Of a DNA stretch of 64,000 nt, positions 15,877 to 25,151 are shown in pieces. How positions within the stretch are numbered: position 1 is the first letter of the stretch; every line of letters starts with the position of its first letter. The position numbers and the translations under genes are program-made. This stretch comes from Dongia_A sp044226685 (GTDB lineage Bacteria > Pseudomonadota > Alphaproteobacteria > Dongiales > Dongiaceae), in assembly GCA_044226685.1 (NCBI GenBank), contig JBGAGP010000008.1, positions 5,174-69,173 of the forward strand, read 5' to 3'. The notes beneath the pieces were generated by a model, which was given only the letters and a program-made list of their open reading frames with translations, was not told where the DNA came from and searched no databases.

Positions 15877-17043
15877 ATGACCGCCCTTATCCTGACCCCG
15901 ATGGAGATGATCGCCCGGCTGATCGGGTTCCCGACCGTCTCGTCCGAGTCCAATCTTGCCCTGATCGAATTCGTGCGCGACTACCTCGCCGGGCATGGGG
16001 TCGAGAGCCGTCTCACCTACGACGACGACCGGCGCAAGGCGAATCTGTTCGCCACGCTTGGCCCCGACCGGGCCGGCGGCATCGTGCTGTCGGGCCATAC
16101 CGATGTCGTGCCGGTGGCAGGCCAGCCCTGGGACAGCGACCCCTTCACCCTCACCCGGCGGGGCGACAAGCTCTTCGGCCGCGGCACCTGCGACATGAAG
16201 AGCTTCATCGCCATCGCGCTGGCCATGGTGCCGACCTTCAAGGCTGCCGGCCTGCGCCGGCCGATCCATTTCGCGCTTTCCTTCGACGAGGAGGTCGGCT
16301 GCCTTGGCGCCCCGCGCATGCTGGATGACATCGCCGCCAATCTGCCGCTGCCGGCGATGGCGATCATCGGCGAGCCGACATCGATGCAACTCGCCAACCG
16401 GCACAAGGGCGATATCGTCTTCAAGACCGTGTTCACCGGCCGCGACGGCCATTCGAGCGCGCCGCATCGCGGGGTCAATGCGATCTTCGCCGCCAATGAA
16501 TTCATCTCCCGCCTGGCGGGCATGGCCGCGCAGCACCGGGAGCAGGGCCCCTTCGACGACAGTTTCGATCCGCCCTACACCACCTTCAATGTCGGCCAGA
16601 TCGGCGGCGGCACCGCCTTCAACATCATCGCCCGGCGCTGCGAATTGGTGTGGGAGTTCCGCCCGCTTCCCGGCGTCGATCCGGACGAGGTGATGGCGCG
16701 GCTGCGGGAATTCCTGAGTGAGGATCTGCTGCCGCGCATGCGCCGCGCGGCCGAGGAGTCGTCGATCGAGACCACGCCGCTCTGCAACGTGCCGCCGTTG
16801 CTGCCGGATACGGATTCGCCGGCCGAGGCGCTGATCCGCGCCCTGACCGGGATCAACGCCGCGATCGGCGTCGCCTTCGGCACCGAGGGCGGGCAATTCC
16901 AGCGCGCCGGGATCCCGGCGGTGGTCTTCGGCCCTGGCAGCATCCAGCAGGCGCACAAGCCGAACGAATTCATCGAGGTCGCCCAGGTGGAAGCCTGCGT
17001 CGACTTCATGCACAAGCTCGGTTCCTGGGCGGCGCGGACATGA
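15877..17043 (+). CDS. M20 zinc hydrolase, acetylornithine deacetylase (ArgE) like
   Basis: This 388-residue M20-family enzyme hydrolyses an amide, in ArgE the N-acetyl group of ornithine. Zinc-site motifs are visible: SGHTDVVPV (His, Asp), GRGTCDMKS (bridging Asp), DEEVGCLGA (catalytic and ligand Glu), IGEPTS and a C-terminal KPNEFIEV with preceding His. It closes the operon, 4 bases after the SDR. Placed in a catabolic operon rather than with arginine genes, it more likely deacylates an N-acyl catabolite. Confidence 0.8.
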   Translation: MTALILTPMEMIARLIGFPTVSSESNLALIEFVRDYLAGHGVESRLTYDDDRRKANLFATLGPDRAGGIVLSGHTDVVPVAGQPWDSDPFTLTRRGDKLFGRGTCDMKSFIAIALAMVPTFKAAGLRRPIHFALSFDEEVGCLGAPRMLDDIAANLPLPAMAIIGEPTSMQLANRHKGDIVFKTVFTGRDGHSSAPHRGVNAIFAANEFISRLAGMAAQHREQGPFDDSFDPPYTTFNVGQIGGGTAFNIIARRCELVWEFRPLPGVDPDEVMARLREFLSEDLLPRMRRAAEESSIETTPLCNVPPLLPDTDSPAEALIRALTGINAAIGVAFGTEGGQFQRAGIPAVVFGPGSIQQAHKPNEFIEVAQVEACVDFMHKLGSWAART

Positions 17044-17110
17044 ATTGGGTGACGTTTCATGGGGGCGGCGCCAGACGCGCGGTCATCTTGCGGCGCTGGC
17101 CCACGGATGA

Positions 17111-17139
17111 TTGACAGCCCGGCTCGATCTCATCAAATT
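17111..17139 (+). promoter_or_regulatory. Candidate sigma-70 promoter of the XRE-type regulator gene
   Basis: TTGACA at 17111-17116 and CAAATT at 17134-17139 are separated by 17 bases. They sit about 85 bases before the chosen start of the regulator gene and just before a 10-bp palindrome. Confidence 0.45.
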
Positions 17140-17142
17140 TCC

Positions 17143-17152
17143 TGTGATCACA
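17143..17152. promoter_or_regulatory. Palindrome TGTGATCACA at the predicted transcription start
   Basis: A perfect 10-bp palindrome lies 3 bases after the proposed -10 box, where an operator would block transcription. It could be an autoregulatory site of the downstream helix-turn-helix protein. It is too short for a CRP site, which needs a 6-base centre. Confidence 0.35.
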
Positions 17153-17222
17153 GATGGGACGCTGCGGCAGGCAGCGGCGTGCGCGGCACGCGGACGACGG
17201 CGCGCGGCTTGCCACCAACACG

Positions 17223-18077
17223 ATGGGAGACGTGCCTCTGAGCATCTCGCTGGACCTCAAGCGCTATTTTGCGCAGAACCTCAGGACGTTGTGCGGCCGG
17301 CACAAGTCGGTGTCGGAGGTTTGCCGGCGTCTCGACATCAACCGCCAGCAGTTCAACAAGTATCTCGCGGGCGCGGCGCTGCCCTCGCCGCATGTGCTCA
17401 GCCGCATCTGCCAGTTCTTCGCGGTGACCGAAAGCGACATGCTGATGGCGCCGGAGGAATTCGCCACGCGTTCCCTCGGCATGCCGCATCCCGATGAAAT
17501 GGTGGGAGAGCCCTTGTCGGCACCGCTCGAGCACATCGCCTCGCACTTCCCGGATTCGGTGCGGAAGCTGGAGCGCTATCTCGGCTATTACCACTCCTAT
17601 TACTGCAGTCCCGCCTTTCCGGGGCGGATTCTGCGGAGCCTTTCGCATTTCGTGCGGAAAGGAAACCAGGTCTACGATCGCACCATCGAGCGGCTGCACG
17701 ACCATCAGCGCTCGCGCACCCGTACGGTCGTCAAGTACCTGGGCACCGTGTTCCACACCGACGACCGCATCTACGTCTCGCATGTCAACTTCTACATGCA
17801 TCAGACCCTGTCCATGCTGGTGCTCTATCCCTCCTACCGGCCCAATGTCGGCAAGCTCTCCGGCGTGTTCGTGTCGGTCTCGAGCGGCCCCGGCCGGCAG
17901 CCCTTCGCCGCCCGCGCGGTATACGAGTTCCTGGGGCCGAAGCCGAATCTGCGCCAGGCGCTGGGCGCCTGCGGCCTCTATCCGCTCGACAGCCCGGAGA
18001 TCAGCGAAGATACCAAGCTGCGGGTCAGCAACGTCATCCCCGAGGGTGAGACCACCCTGCGCGCGCTGGAATATTGA
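17223..18077 (+). CDS. XRE-like helix-turn-helix transcriptional regulator
   Basis: The product (284 residues) has an N-terminal helix-turn-helix (SVSEVCRRLDINRQQFNKYLAG, residues about 25-46 in two parts) and a 200-residue C-terminal domain I do not recognise, probably for ligand sensing. The ATG at 17223 was preferred to a frame extension to 17154 because the extra residues are low-complexity and Arg-rich. It lies between the catabolic operon and the M81/peptide-transport operon and could control either. Confidence 0.7.
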   Translation: MGDVPLSISLDLKRYFAQNLRTLCGRHKSVSEVCRRLDINRQQFNKYLAGAALPSPHVLSRICQFFAVTESDMLMAPEEFATRSLGMPHPDEMVGEPLSAPLEHIASHFPDSVRKLERYLGYYHSYYCSPAFPGRILRSLSHFVRKGNQVYDRTIERLHDHQRSRTRTVVKYLGTVFHTDDRIYVSHVNFYMHQTLSMLVLYPSYRPNVGKLSGVFVSVSSGPGRQPFAARAVYEFLGPKPNLRQALGACGLYPLDSPEISEDTKLRVSNVIPEGETTLRALEY

Positions 18078-18231
18078 TGCCGGATCGCGTCAGGTGACGC
18101 TGCCGGCTTTCGCTGATTGACGCTTCCGCCGCCAGCAATCCGCAGCCGCATGCGCGCTTCCTGCGAAATTGTCAGAGCCGCATTGTTCCCGGAAACTGCG
18201 TGCCGTTGTCGCCAAACGAAAGCACCGGTAC

Positions 18232-19755
18232 ATGGTCGCCCGACCGCGCATTGCGATCGCTGGATTTCAGCATGAGACCAACACCTTCGCGCCGTTCGGC
18301 GCGACCTTCCAGGATTTCAAGAACGCCGACGGCTGGCCGGCCCTGACGCTCGGCGCCGACATTCTTTCCGTCTTTCCGCGGGTGAACATCCCGATCGGCG
18401 GCTTCATCAACGCGGCCAGCGACTTCGAGCTGGTCCCCATTGCCTGGGCCAGCGCCGAGCCCTGCTCCTATGTGAGCGACGACGCCTTCGAGCGCATGTC
18501 GGACCTGATCTGCGGCGGCATCGCCGGTGCGGGCCAGGTCGATGGCGTTTATCTCGACCTGCATGGCGCGATGGTCTCCGAATCGCACGAGGACGGCGAG
18601 GGCGAGCTGCTGCGCCGCATCCGCCACCGGATCGGCCCCGAGATTCCCGTCGTCGTTACCCTCGACATGCATGCGAACGTGACGCGCGCCATGGTCGATC
18701 TCTCGGATGCCATGACGGTCTATCGCACCTATCCGCATATCGACATGGCGGAGACCGGCCGGCGCAGCTGCAGCCTGTTGCGGCATCGGCTGCGCAGCGG
18801 GCTGCCGCTCCACAAGTCGCTGCGCAAGCTGCCCTTCCTGATCCCGCTCAGCGCCCAATGCACCACCATGGCGCCCTGCGATTCGCTCTACGGCATGCTG
18901 CCCGGTCTCGAGGGCGCGGGCGTCCTCAGCGTCGACCTCGCCATCGGCTTCCCGATGGCCGACATCTTCGATTGCGGCCCGGCGGTCATCGCCTATGGCA
19001 CGGATGCCCCCGCCGTCGACCGGGCCGCCGAATGGCTCTTTGACGCGGTCGTGGCGGCCGAACCGGACTTCCACGTCGACATGCTGCCTCCGCGCGAGGC
19101 GGTGCGCATCGCGATGCGTCAGGGCCGTCCGGGTGAACCGATCGTGCTGGCAGACGTGCAGGACAATCCGGGCGGCGGCGGCACCTCCGACACGCTCGCC
19201 TTGCTGCAGGCGCTGGTCGACCAGAACGCGCAGAAGGCGTCGCTGGCGATGCTGTGGGACCCCGCGGCGGCTGTCGCCGCCCATGCGGCCGGCATCGGCG
19301 GCGAGATCGAGCTCAGCCTCGGCGGCCGCTACGGCTACGACCCGCAGCCCTTCATGGGCCGCTTCAAGGTCGAGGCGCTGACCGACGGCGCCTTCCCCGG
19401 AACCGGCGAGATCTTCCGCGACGTCCAGCTGGCGCTCGGGCCCACCGCCCTGCTGCGCGTGCTCGACCGCAGCGCCGACGTGACCGTCGTCGTCTGCAGC
19501 ACGCGGTTCCAATGCCTCGATCTTTCGCTGTTTCGCGCCCACGGCGTGGAACCGACGGAACAGGCGATCCTCGCGGTCAAGAGCACGGTGCATTTCCGCG
19601 CCGACTTCGAGCCGATCGCCCAGGACATCATCCTGGTGGAGGCGCCGGGCGCCTGCCTCTGCCGGATCGACAAGATCAAGTATCGACACCTGCGACCCGG
19701 CCTGCGGCTTGGCCCAGCCTCGCCGTCGGCAACAAGGAAAGGCCGGCGCGGGTGA
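18232..19755 (+). CDS. M81 family metallopeptidase (MlrC-like)
   Basis: This 507-residue protein belongs to the family of microcystinase C (MlrC), which cleaves linear peptides carrying unusual residues. Conserved blocks are GFQHETNTFAP near the N-terminus, DLHGAMV, TLDMHANVT, YRTYPHIDMAETG, and DVQDNPGGGGTSDT, which supply the zinc ligands. It is followed, after a short gap with a hairpin, by a complete oligopeptide-type ABC importer. The natural substrate in this organism is likely an imported peptide or cyclic amide, but this cannot be decided here. Confidence 0.85.
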   Translation: MVARPRIAIAGFQHETNTFAPFGATFQDFKNADGWPALTLGADILSVFPRVNIPIGGFINAASDFELVPIAWASAEPCSYVSDDAFERMSDLICGGIAGAGQVDGVYLDLHGAMVSESHEDGEGELLRRIRHRIGPEIPVVVTLDMHANVTRAMVDLSDAMTVYRTYPHIDMAETGRRSCSLLRHRLRSGLPLHKSLRKLPFLIPLSAQCTTMAPCDSLYGMLPGLEGAGVLSVDLAIGFPMADIFDCGPAVIAYGTDAPAVDRAAEWLFDAVVAAEPDFHVDMLPPREAVRIAMRQGRPGEPIVLADVQDNPGGGGTSDTLALLQALVDQNAQKASLAMLWDPAAAVAAHAAGIGGEIELSLGGRYGYDPQPFMGRFKVEALTDGAFPGTGEIFRDVQLALGPTALLRVLDRSADVTVVVCSTRFQCLDLSLFRAHGVEPTEQAILAVKSTVHFRADFEPIAQDIILVEAPGACLCRIDKIKYRHLRPGLRLGPASPSATRKGRRG

Positions 19756-19762
19756 GTGGCAT

Positions 19763-19781
19763 GCCGGGGCGATGCCCCGGC
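19763..19781 (+). promoter_or_regulatory. Intercistronic hairpin before the peptide-binding protein
   Basis: GCCGGGGC and GCCCCGGC form an 8-bp perfect stem with a 3-base loop in the 58-base gap between the M81 gene and the binding-protein gene. There is no T-run. It may adjust relative expression of the two genes. Confidence 0.45.
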
Positions 19782-19813
19782 TGGGACTTGGTGAACTCAA
19801 GGGGAGGCAGAAC

Positions 19814-21394
19814 ATGAAATGGATTGCACGTGCGTTTCTCGTCGCGTGTCTGTCGGGCGGCTTGCCCGCGCTGGCCGACACGCCCAAGAACACCTTGGTG
19901 ATGGCCAAGGCGATCGACGACATCGTGTCGATGGATCCGGCCGAGGTCTACGAACTGTCCAACAGCGAGGTCGTGGTCAACGTCTATGACCGGCTGATGG
20001 GACTGGAGATGGAGGACATGACCAAGCTGGTCCCGACCGGGGCCGAAAGCTACACGGTCAGCGACGACGGCAAGACCTTCACCTTCAAGCTGCGCGCCGG
20101 ACTGACATTCCATTCCGGCAGCCCGGTCACGGCAGAGGACGTGCTGTTCTCGTACCAGCGCGTTCTGACCCTCGGCCTCACGCCGGCCTATATCCTGCAG
20201 AGTCTCGGCTGGACCGCCGACAACTTCAAGGACATGGGCAAGGCGGTCGACGATCGCACCGTGCAGCTGACCATCGGCGTCGACCTGGCGCCGAGCCTGG
20301 TGCTCAACGTCCTCAGCACCACCGTCTCCTCCATCGTCGACAAGAAAGAAGTGCTGGCGCATGAGGTGAACGGCGATCTCGGCCATGAATGGCTGAAGAC
20401 CAATTCCGCCGGATCGGGCGCCTTCAAGATGCTGTCCTGGAAGGCCAACGATTCGATCGTCCTGCAGCGGGAGAAGACGTTCCGCCGCGGCGAGCCGACG
20501 ATCGAGCGGGTGATCATCCGCCACGTGCCCGAGGCCTCGTCCCAGCGCCTGCTGCTGGAGAAGGGCGATATCGACATCGCCCGCAACCTGACCGCCGACC
20601 AGATCCAGGGCATCGCGTCGAACCCGGACATCAAGGTCGAGGCCTCGCCCAAGGCGACGATCTATTACCTCGGCATGAGCCAGAAGATCGAGCCGTTGCA
20701 GAAAGTCCAGGTCCGCCAGGCCCTCAAATACCTGATCGACTACCAGGGCATGGCCGATACCTTCCTGAAGAACCGGTTCAAGGTGCACCAGTCGGTGTGG
20801 CCGTCCGGTTTCTTCGCGTCGCTGACCGACACGCCGTTCAAGCTGGACGTCGCCAAGGCCAAGGCGCTGCTGACGGAGGCGGGCTACCCGAACGGGTTCG
20901 ACCTGGAACTGGATGCCCCGAACGTCCAGCCCTTCGTCGACATCGCCCAGTCGATCCAGTCGACCTTCGCCCAGGCGGGCATCAGGCTGAAGATCATCTC
21001 GGAGGACACCAAGCAGGCGCTGACGAAGTACCGCGCCCGGCAGCACCAGACGATCATCATGTACTGGGGCCCGGATTTCCTCGACCCCAGCGCCAATGTC
21101 GATTCCTTCGCCAACAACCCGGACAACAGCGACAATTCCGCGGGCAAGCCGCTCGTCTGGCGCAACTCGTGGGATATTCCGGAGCTGTCGAAGGAGACGG
21201 TGGCGGCGGCCATCGAGCGCGACGGCGCCAAGCGCGAGAAGATGTATCTCGACATCCAGAAAAAGCTGCAGGACGAGGGCCCCTATGCCGTCATGTTCCA
21301 GGAGATGGAGCAGATCGCCCGGCGGGCAAACGTCAACGGCTTTTTCTCCGGCCCCAACGCGGATCTGGTCTACTTCTATAATGTGACGAAGTAA
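19814..21394 (+). CDS. ABC transporter substrate-binding protein, oligopeptide/dipeptide (family 5)
   Basis: The product (526 residues) has a Sec signal peptide (MKWIARAFLVACLSGG ... ALA) and the family-5 hallmarks: DDIVSMDPAE, YDRLMGLE, FKLRAGLTFHSGSPVTAEDV. It would capture a peptide or similar ligand for the DppBCDF-type transporter that follows. GGGGAGG precedes the ATG at 19814. The ligand is probably processed by the M81 enzyme upstream. Confidence 0.85.
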   Translation: MKWIARAFLVACLSGGLPALADTPKNTLVMAKAIDDIVSMDPAEVYELSNSEVVVNVYDRLMGLEMEDMTKLVPTGAESYTVSDDGKTFTFKLRAGLTFHSGSPVTAEDVLFSYQRVLTLGLTPAYILQSLGWTADNFKDMGKAVDDRTVQLTIGVDLAPSLVLNVLSTTVSSIVDKKEVLAHEVNGDLGHEWLKTNSAGSGAFKMLSWKANDSIVLQREKTFRRGEPTIERVIIRHVPEASSQRLLLEKGDIDIARNLTADQIQGIASNPDIKVEASPKATIYYLGMSQKIEPLQKVQVRQALKYLIDYQGMADTFLKNRFKVHQSVWPSGFFASLTDTPFKLDVAKAKALLTEAGYPNGFDLELDAPNVQPFVDIAQSIQSTFAQAGIRLKIISEDTKQALTKYRARQHQTIIMYWGPDFLDPSANVDSFANNPDNSDNSAGKPLVWRNSWDIPELSKETVAAAIERDGAKREKMYLDIQKKLQDEGPYAVMFQEMEQIARRANVNGFFSGPNADLVYFYNVTK

Positions 21395-21433
21395 GCCCGA
21401 TTCGACGGGCTATCCGAAGAGGACTGCCGCCGC

Positions 21434-22495
21434 ATGGCGCAAGCGGGTGCAGGCACGGCGGGAGCGGGCGGTCGCTCGCTCCCGCTGGTCATTTCATACG
21501 AACTGGGGCGGTCGGCGGTGATGCTGGCCTTGACCCTGCTCGGCCTGATCCTGGCCACGTTCATGATCGGCCGGGTGATTCCCATCGATCCCGTCCTGGC
21601 CGTGCTCGGCGACCGGGCGCTGAAGGAGACCTACGACAAGGTGCGGCTGGAGATGGGCATCGACCAGCCCTTGATCGTCCAGTTCTGGCACTACCTGCAG
21701 CAGGTGGCCCACGGCGATTTCGGCACCTCGGTGCTGACCGCGCGGCCGGTTCTGGACGACCTGCTGCAGTATTTTCCCGCCACCCTGGAGCTTGCCACGG
21801 TCGCCACGCTGATGGGCGTGCTGTTCGGCGTGCCGATGGGCGTCATTGCCGCCGCCAACCAGGGCCGCTGGCTCGACCACCTGATCCGCGTGGTGTCCCT
21901 GATCGGCTATTCGGTACCGGTCTTCTGGCTCGGCCTGGTCGGGCTGTTGGTCCTCTATATGAAACTGGACGTGGTCGGCGGGCCGGGCCGGCTCGACATC
22001 TTCTATGACGGCATCGTGCCGACCGTCACCGGCCTGATCACGGTGGACAGCCTGATCGCCGGAGATTTCGACGTGTTCTGGAACGCCGTCTCGCACCTGG
22101 TGCTGCCGGCAGGGCTGCTGGGCTACCTCACGCTGGCCTATGTCGCCCGCATGACCCGCAGCCTGATGCTGGATCAGCTGCACCAGGAATACATCCTGAC
22201 CGCGCGCGCCAAGGGGCTGTCAGAGCGGCGGGTGATCTGGCACCACGCGCTCGGCAACGTCGCGGTGCCGCTGATCACCGTCATCTTCCTGAGCTATGCG
22301 GCGCTGCTCGAGGGCGCCGTGCTGACCGAGACGGTGTTCGCCTGGCCGGGTCTCGGCCTCTACATCACGCAATCGCTGTTCAATGCCGACATGAATGCCG
22401 TGCTCGGCGGGACCATCCTGGTCGGAATCGCCTTCATCTGCCTCAACCGCATCAGCGATCTGCTCTATCGCGTCCTCGACCCGAGGGCACGATGA
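21434..22495 (+). CDS. Dipeptide/oligopeptide ABC permease, DppB type
   Basis: This 353-residue inner-membrane protein has the DppB/OppB features: an N-terminal membrane segment with FMIGRVIPIDPV, the R-x-x-M-G-I-D-Q-P loop, and the EAA motif ILTARAKGLSERRVIWHHAL. The N-terminal Gly/Ala-rich 20 residues are unusual but without consequence for the call. It overlaps the DppC-type gene by 4 bases. Confidence 0.85.
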   Translation: MAQAGAGTAGAGGRSLPLVISYELGRSAVMLALTLLGLILATFMIGRVIPIDPVLAVLGDRALKETYDKVRLEMGIDQPLIVQFWHYLQQVAHGDFGTSVLTARPVLDDLLQYFPATLELATVATLMGVLFGVPMGVIAAANQGRWLDHLIRVVSLIGYSVPVFWLGLVGLLVLYMKLDVVGGPGRLDIFYDGIVPTVTGLITVDSLIAGDFDVFWNAVSHLVLPAGLLGYLTLAYVARMTRSLMLDQLHQEYILTARAKGLSERRVIWHHALGNVAVPLITVIFLSYAALLEGAVLTETVFAWPGLGLYITQSLFNADMNAVLGGTILVGIAFICLNRISDLLYRVLDPRAR

Positions 22496-23391
22496 TCGCA
22501 ACCCTGCGCACCTGGCTGATCAGCGAATCGCCGAGTTCGTCGCGGCAGGCGCGGCTGGGCCGCTGGTACTTCGCCTGGCACCGCTTCCGCGGCAACACCC
22601 TGGCGATGATCGGCTTCGCGATCGTGACGCTGCTGGTGGCGATCGCCCTGCTGGCCCCGGTCCTGCCGATCGCGGATCCCTATTTCCAGGACCTTGCCGG
22701 GCGGCTGCAGCCGCCCTCGGCGGCGCATTGGCTCGGCACCGACGAACTGGGGCGCGACCTGCTATCGCGCGTCTTCTACGGCGCCCGCACGACCCTGGTG
22801 ATCGTCGGACTGGTCGCAGTCATCGTGGTGCCGATCGGGCTGGTGATCGGCACGGTCGCCGGCTATGTCGGCGGCGTGCTCGACACCATCCTGATGCGCG
22901 GCACGGATATTTTCCTGGCGTTCCCGCGGCTGGTCCTGGCCCTCGCCTTCGTGGCGGCGCTGGAGCCGGGCATCGAAAACGCCGTCGTCGCCATCGCGCT
23001 CACCTCCTGGCCGGCCTATGCGCGCCTGGCGCGCGCGGAAACCATCGTGGTGCGGAACTCCGACTTTATCCGCGTGGCGCGGCTCCAGGGCGCCTCGCCG
23101 CTGCGCATCCTGTGGCGCCACATCGTGCCGCTCTGCATGTCCTCGGTCATCATCCGCCTGACCCTCGACATGGCCGGGATCATCCTGACCGCGGCCGGCC
23201 TCGGCTTCCTCGGCCTTGGCGCCCAGCCGCCGATGGCCGAGTGGGGCGCCATGGTCTCCGCCGGTCGCGACTATCTGCTGGACCAATGGTGGGTGGCGAC
23301 CATTCCCGGATTCGCGATCTTCATCGTCAGCCTCGGCTTCAATCTGCTGGGCGACGGATTGCGCGACGTGCTCGACCCGAGGGTGTCGTGA
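22492..23391 (+). CDS. Dipeptide/oligopeptide ABC permease, DppC type
   Basis: The second permease (299 residues) has the DppC N-terminal region WHRFRGNTLAMIG, the HWLGTDELGRDLLSR block that defines the OppC/DppC family, and an EAA loop (RVARLQGASPLRILWRHI). It forms the heterodimeric channel with the preceding product. Its stop overlaps the GTG of the next ATPase gene. Confidence 0.9.
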   Translation: MIATLRTWLISESPSSSRQARLGRWYFAWHRFRGNTLAMIGFAIVTLLVAIALLAPVLPIADPYFQDLAGRLQPPSAAHWLGTDELGRDLLSRVFYGARTTLVIVGLVAVIVVPIGLVIGTVAGYVGGVLDTILMRGTDIFLAFPRLVLALAFVAALEPGIENAVVAIALTSWPAYARLARAETIVVRNSDFIRVARLQGASPLRILWRHIVPLCMSSVIIRLTLDMAGIILTAAGLGFLGLGAQPPMAEWGAMVSAGRDYLLDQWWVATIPGFAIFIVSLGFNLLGDGLRDVLDPRVS

Positions 23392-24236
23392 GCGGTCCGC
23401 TGCTGGAGGTCGAGAACCTCCGCGTCACCTTTCGCACCCAGCGTGGTCCGGTCGAGGCGGTGCGCGGGGTCTCCTTTTCCATGGGGCGCGAGCGCATCGG
23501 CGTGGTCGGCGAATCGGGCTCCGGCAAGTCTCTGACCGGACGATCGATCATGCGCCTGCTGCCGCCCAACTGCGAACTTGCCGCGGACCGTCTGCTGTTC
23601 GACGGCGAGGACCTGGTGCGCGCGTCGCCGGCCAGGATCCGCGACATCCGCGGCCGGCGCATCGCCATGGTCATGCAGGACCCCAAATATTCGCTCAATC
23701 CCGTGATGAAGATCGGCCAGCAGATCCAGGAGGCCTATCGCCTGCGCGCCGGGATCAGCCGGGCGGAGGCCCGCCGGGACACCCTCGCCGCCCTGGAGGA
23801 GGTGCGGATCAGCGATCCGGAGCGGGTCTACGACCTCTATCCGCACCAATTGTCCGGCGGCATGGGGCAGCGGGCGATGATCGCCATGATGCTGATCATG
23901 AAGCCCGATCTGCTGATCGCCGACGAGCCGACCTCGGCGCTCGACGTCGCCGTGCAGACCCAGGTCCTGGCGATCCTGGAGGATCTGGTCGTGCAGCGCC
24001 ACATGGGCCTGATCTTCATCAGCCACGACCTCAACCTGGTCAGTTCCTTCTGCGATCGCATCCTCATCATGTTCGCCGGGCGCATCGTCGAAACCTGCGC
24101 CGCCGCGGACCTGTCGAAGCTCCAGCACCCGTACGCCCAAGGCCTGCTGGCATCGCTGCCGCGCATCGACGACGACCGGGAGCGGCTGCCGACCATCCAG
24201 CGCGACGCCGCCTGGGCCCGGGAGCTGCTGCGATGA
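23388..24236 (+). CDS. Dipeptide/oligopeptide ABC ATPase, DppD type
   Basis: This 282-residue ATPase has Walker A GESGSGKS, the signature LSGGMGQR and Walker B LLIADEPTSALD, followed by the H-loop FISHDL. The C-terminal HPYAQGLLASLP is the conserved DppD/OppD tail. The start is a GTG overlapping the permease stop. Confidence 0.9.
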   Translation: MSGPLLEVENLRVTFRTQRGPVEAVRGVSFSMGRERIGVVGESGSGKSLTGRSIMRLLPPNCELAADRLLFDGEDLVRASPARIRDIRGRRIAMVMQDPKYSLNPVMKIGQQIQEAYRLRAGISRAEARRDTLAALEEVRISDPERVYDLYPHQLSGGMGQRAMIAMMLIMKPDLLIADEPTSALDVAVQTQVLAILEDLVVQRHMGLIFISHDLNLVSSFCDRILIMFAGRIVETCAAADLSKLQHPYAQGLLASLPRIDDDRERLPTIQRDAAWARELLR

Positions 24237-25051
24237 GCGGCACCGGTCAGCCGACCTTGCTCGAGGTTCGCGACCTCGATGTCAGCTACGGTCACGGCGC
24301 ATCGCGTTTCCATGCGGTGAAGACCCTGTCGCTCGCCGTGGCCGCTGGCGAATCCTTCGGGCTGGTTGGCGAATCCGGTTCCGGCAAATCGACGGTCCTG
24401 GGCGCGATCGCCGGTCTGGTGGGCGACTGGAGCGGCGCCATCCGCCTCGGCGGACAGGTGCTCACCGCCAGGCGCAGCCTCGCGCAGCGCCGGCGGATCC
24501 AGATGGTCTTCCAGGACCCCTACGGATCGCTGCATCCGCGCCACACTGTTTCCGATGCCCTGAGCGAGCCGGCCCTCATCCACGGCCTGGACGATGTCGA
24601 GGAACGGGTCAAGCAGGCGCTGGCCGATGTCGGCCTGGGTCCGATGCACCGCTTCCGCTTTCCGCACCAGCTCTCCGGGGGCCAGCGCCAGCGCGTCGCC
24701 ATTGCCCGGGCGCTGATGCTCTCCCCGGAGATCCTGCTCCTGGACGAGCCGACTTCGGCGCTCGACGTCTCGGTGCAGGCCGAAGTGCTCAACCTGCTGC
24801 GGCGCCTGCGCGAGGAGCGGGGGATCACCATGGTCATGGTCAGCCACAATCTTCCGGTGATCGGCTTCATGTGCGAGCGTATCGGCGTGATGAAAGACGG
24901 CATTCTTCATGAAACGCTGGATAGGGACCAGCTGCGCCGGCACGACTTCACCCATCCCTACACGGGGCAGTTGCTTCGCGCGAATGTCGGATATGACCGG
25001 ACGATTCTGGGTGAGGAACCCAGTTCTCGGACGATCAGGTCTAGGAGCTGA
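24233..25051 (+). CDS. Dipeptide/oligopeptide ABC ATPase, DppF type
   Basis: The second ATPase (272 residues) carries GESGSGKST, the Q-loop FQDPYGSLHPRHTV, LSGGQRQRVAIARAL and LLLDEPTSALD. The C-terminal HPYTGQLLRA is typical of the family. ATGA overlap with the previous gene completes a binding protein-B-C-D-F operon. No obvious terminator is visible before the tRNA gene on the other strand. Confidence 0.9.
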   Translation: MSGTGQPTLLEVRDLDVSYGHGASRFHAVKTLSLAVAAGESFGLVGESGSGKSTVLGAIAGLVGDWSGAIRLGGQVLTARRSLAQRRRIQMVFQDPYGSLHPRHTVSDALSEPALIHGLDDVEERVKQALADVGLGPMHRFRFPHQLSGGQRQRVAIARALMLSPEILLLDEPTSALDVSVQAEVLNLLRRLREERGITMVMVSHNLPVIGFMCERIGVMKDGILHETLDRDQLRRHDFTHPYTGQLLRANVGYDRTILGEEPSSRTIRSRS

Positions 25052-25151
25052 TCATCAAGGCATCGCTCGTACGCGATCCCGGCAATTGTCCATGCCCCTG
25101 AAGGCGAGCTGCAAAGGGCAGCAGCTGCGGGAAGCCTAGCGCTGAGGAAAA

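Noticed and set aside
17143..17152. CRP binding site (TGTGATCACA)
   Set aside because: A CRP site needs six bases between TGTGA and TCACA; here they are adjacent.
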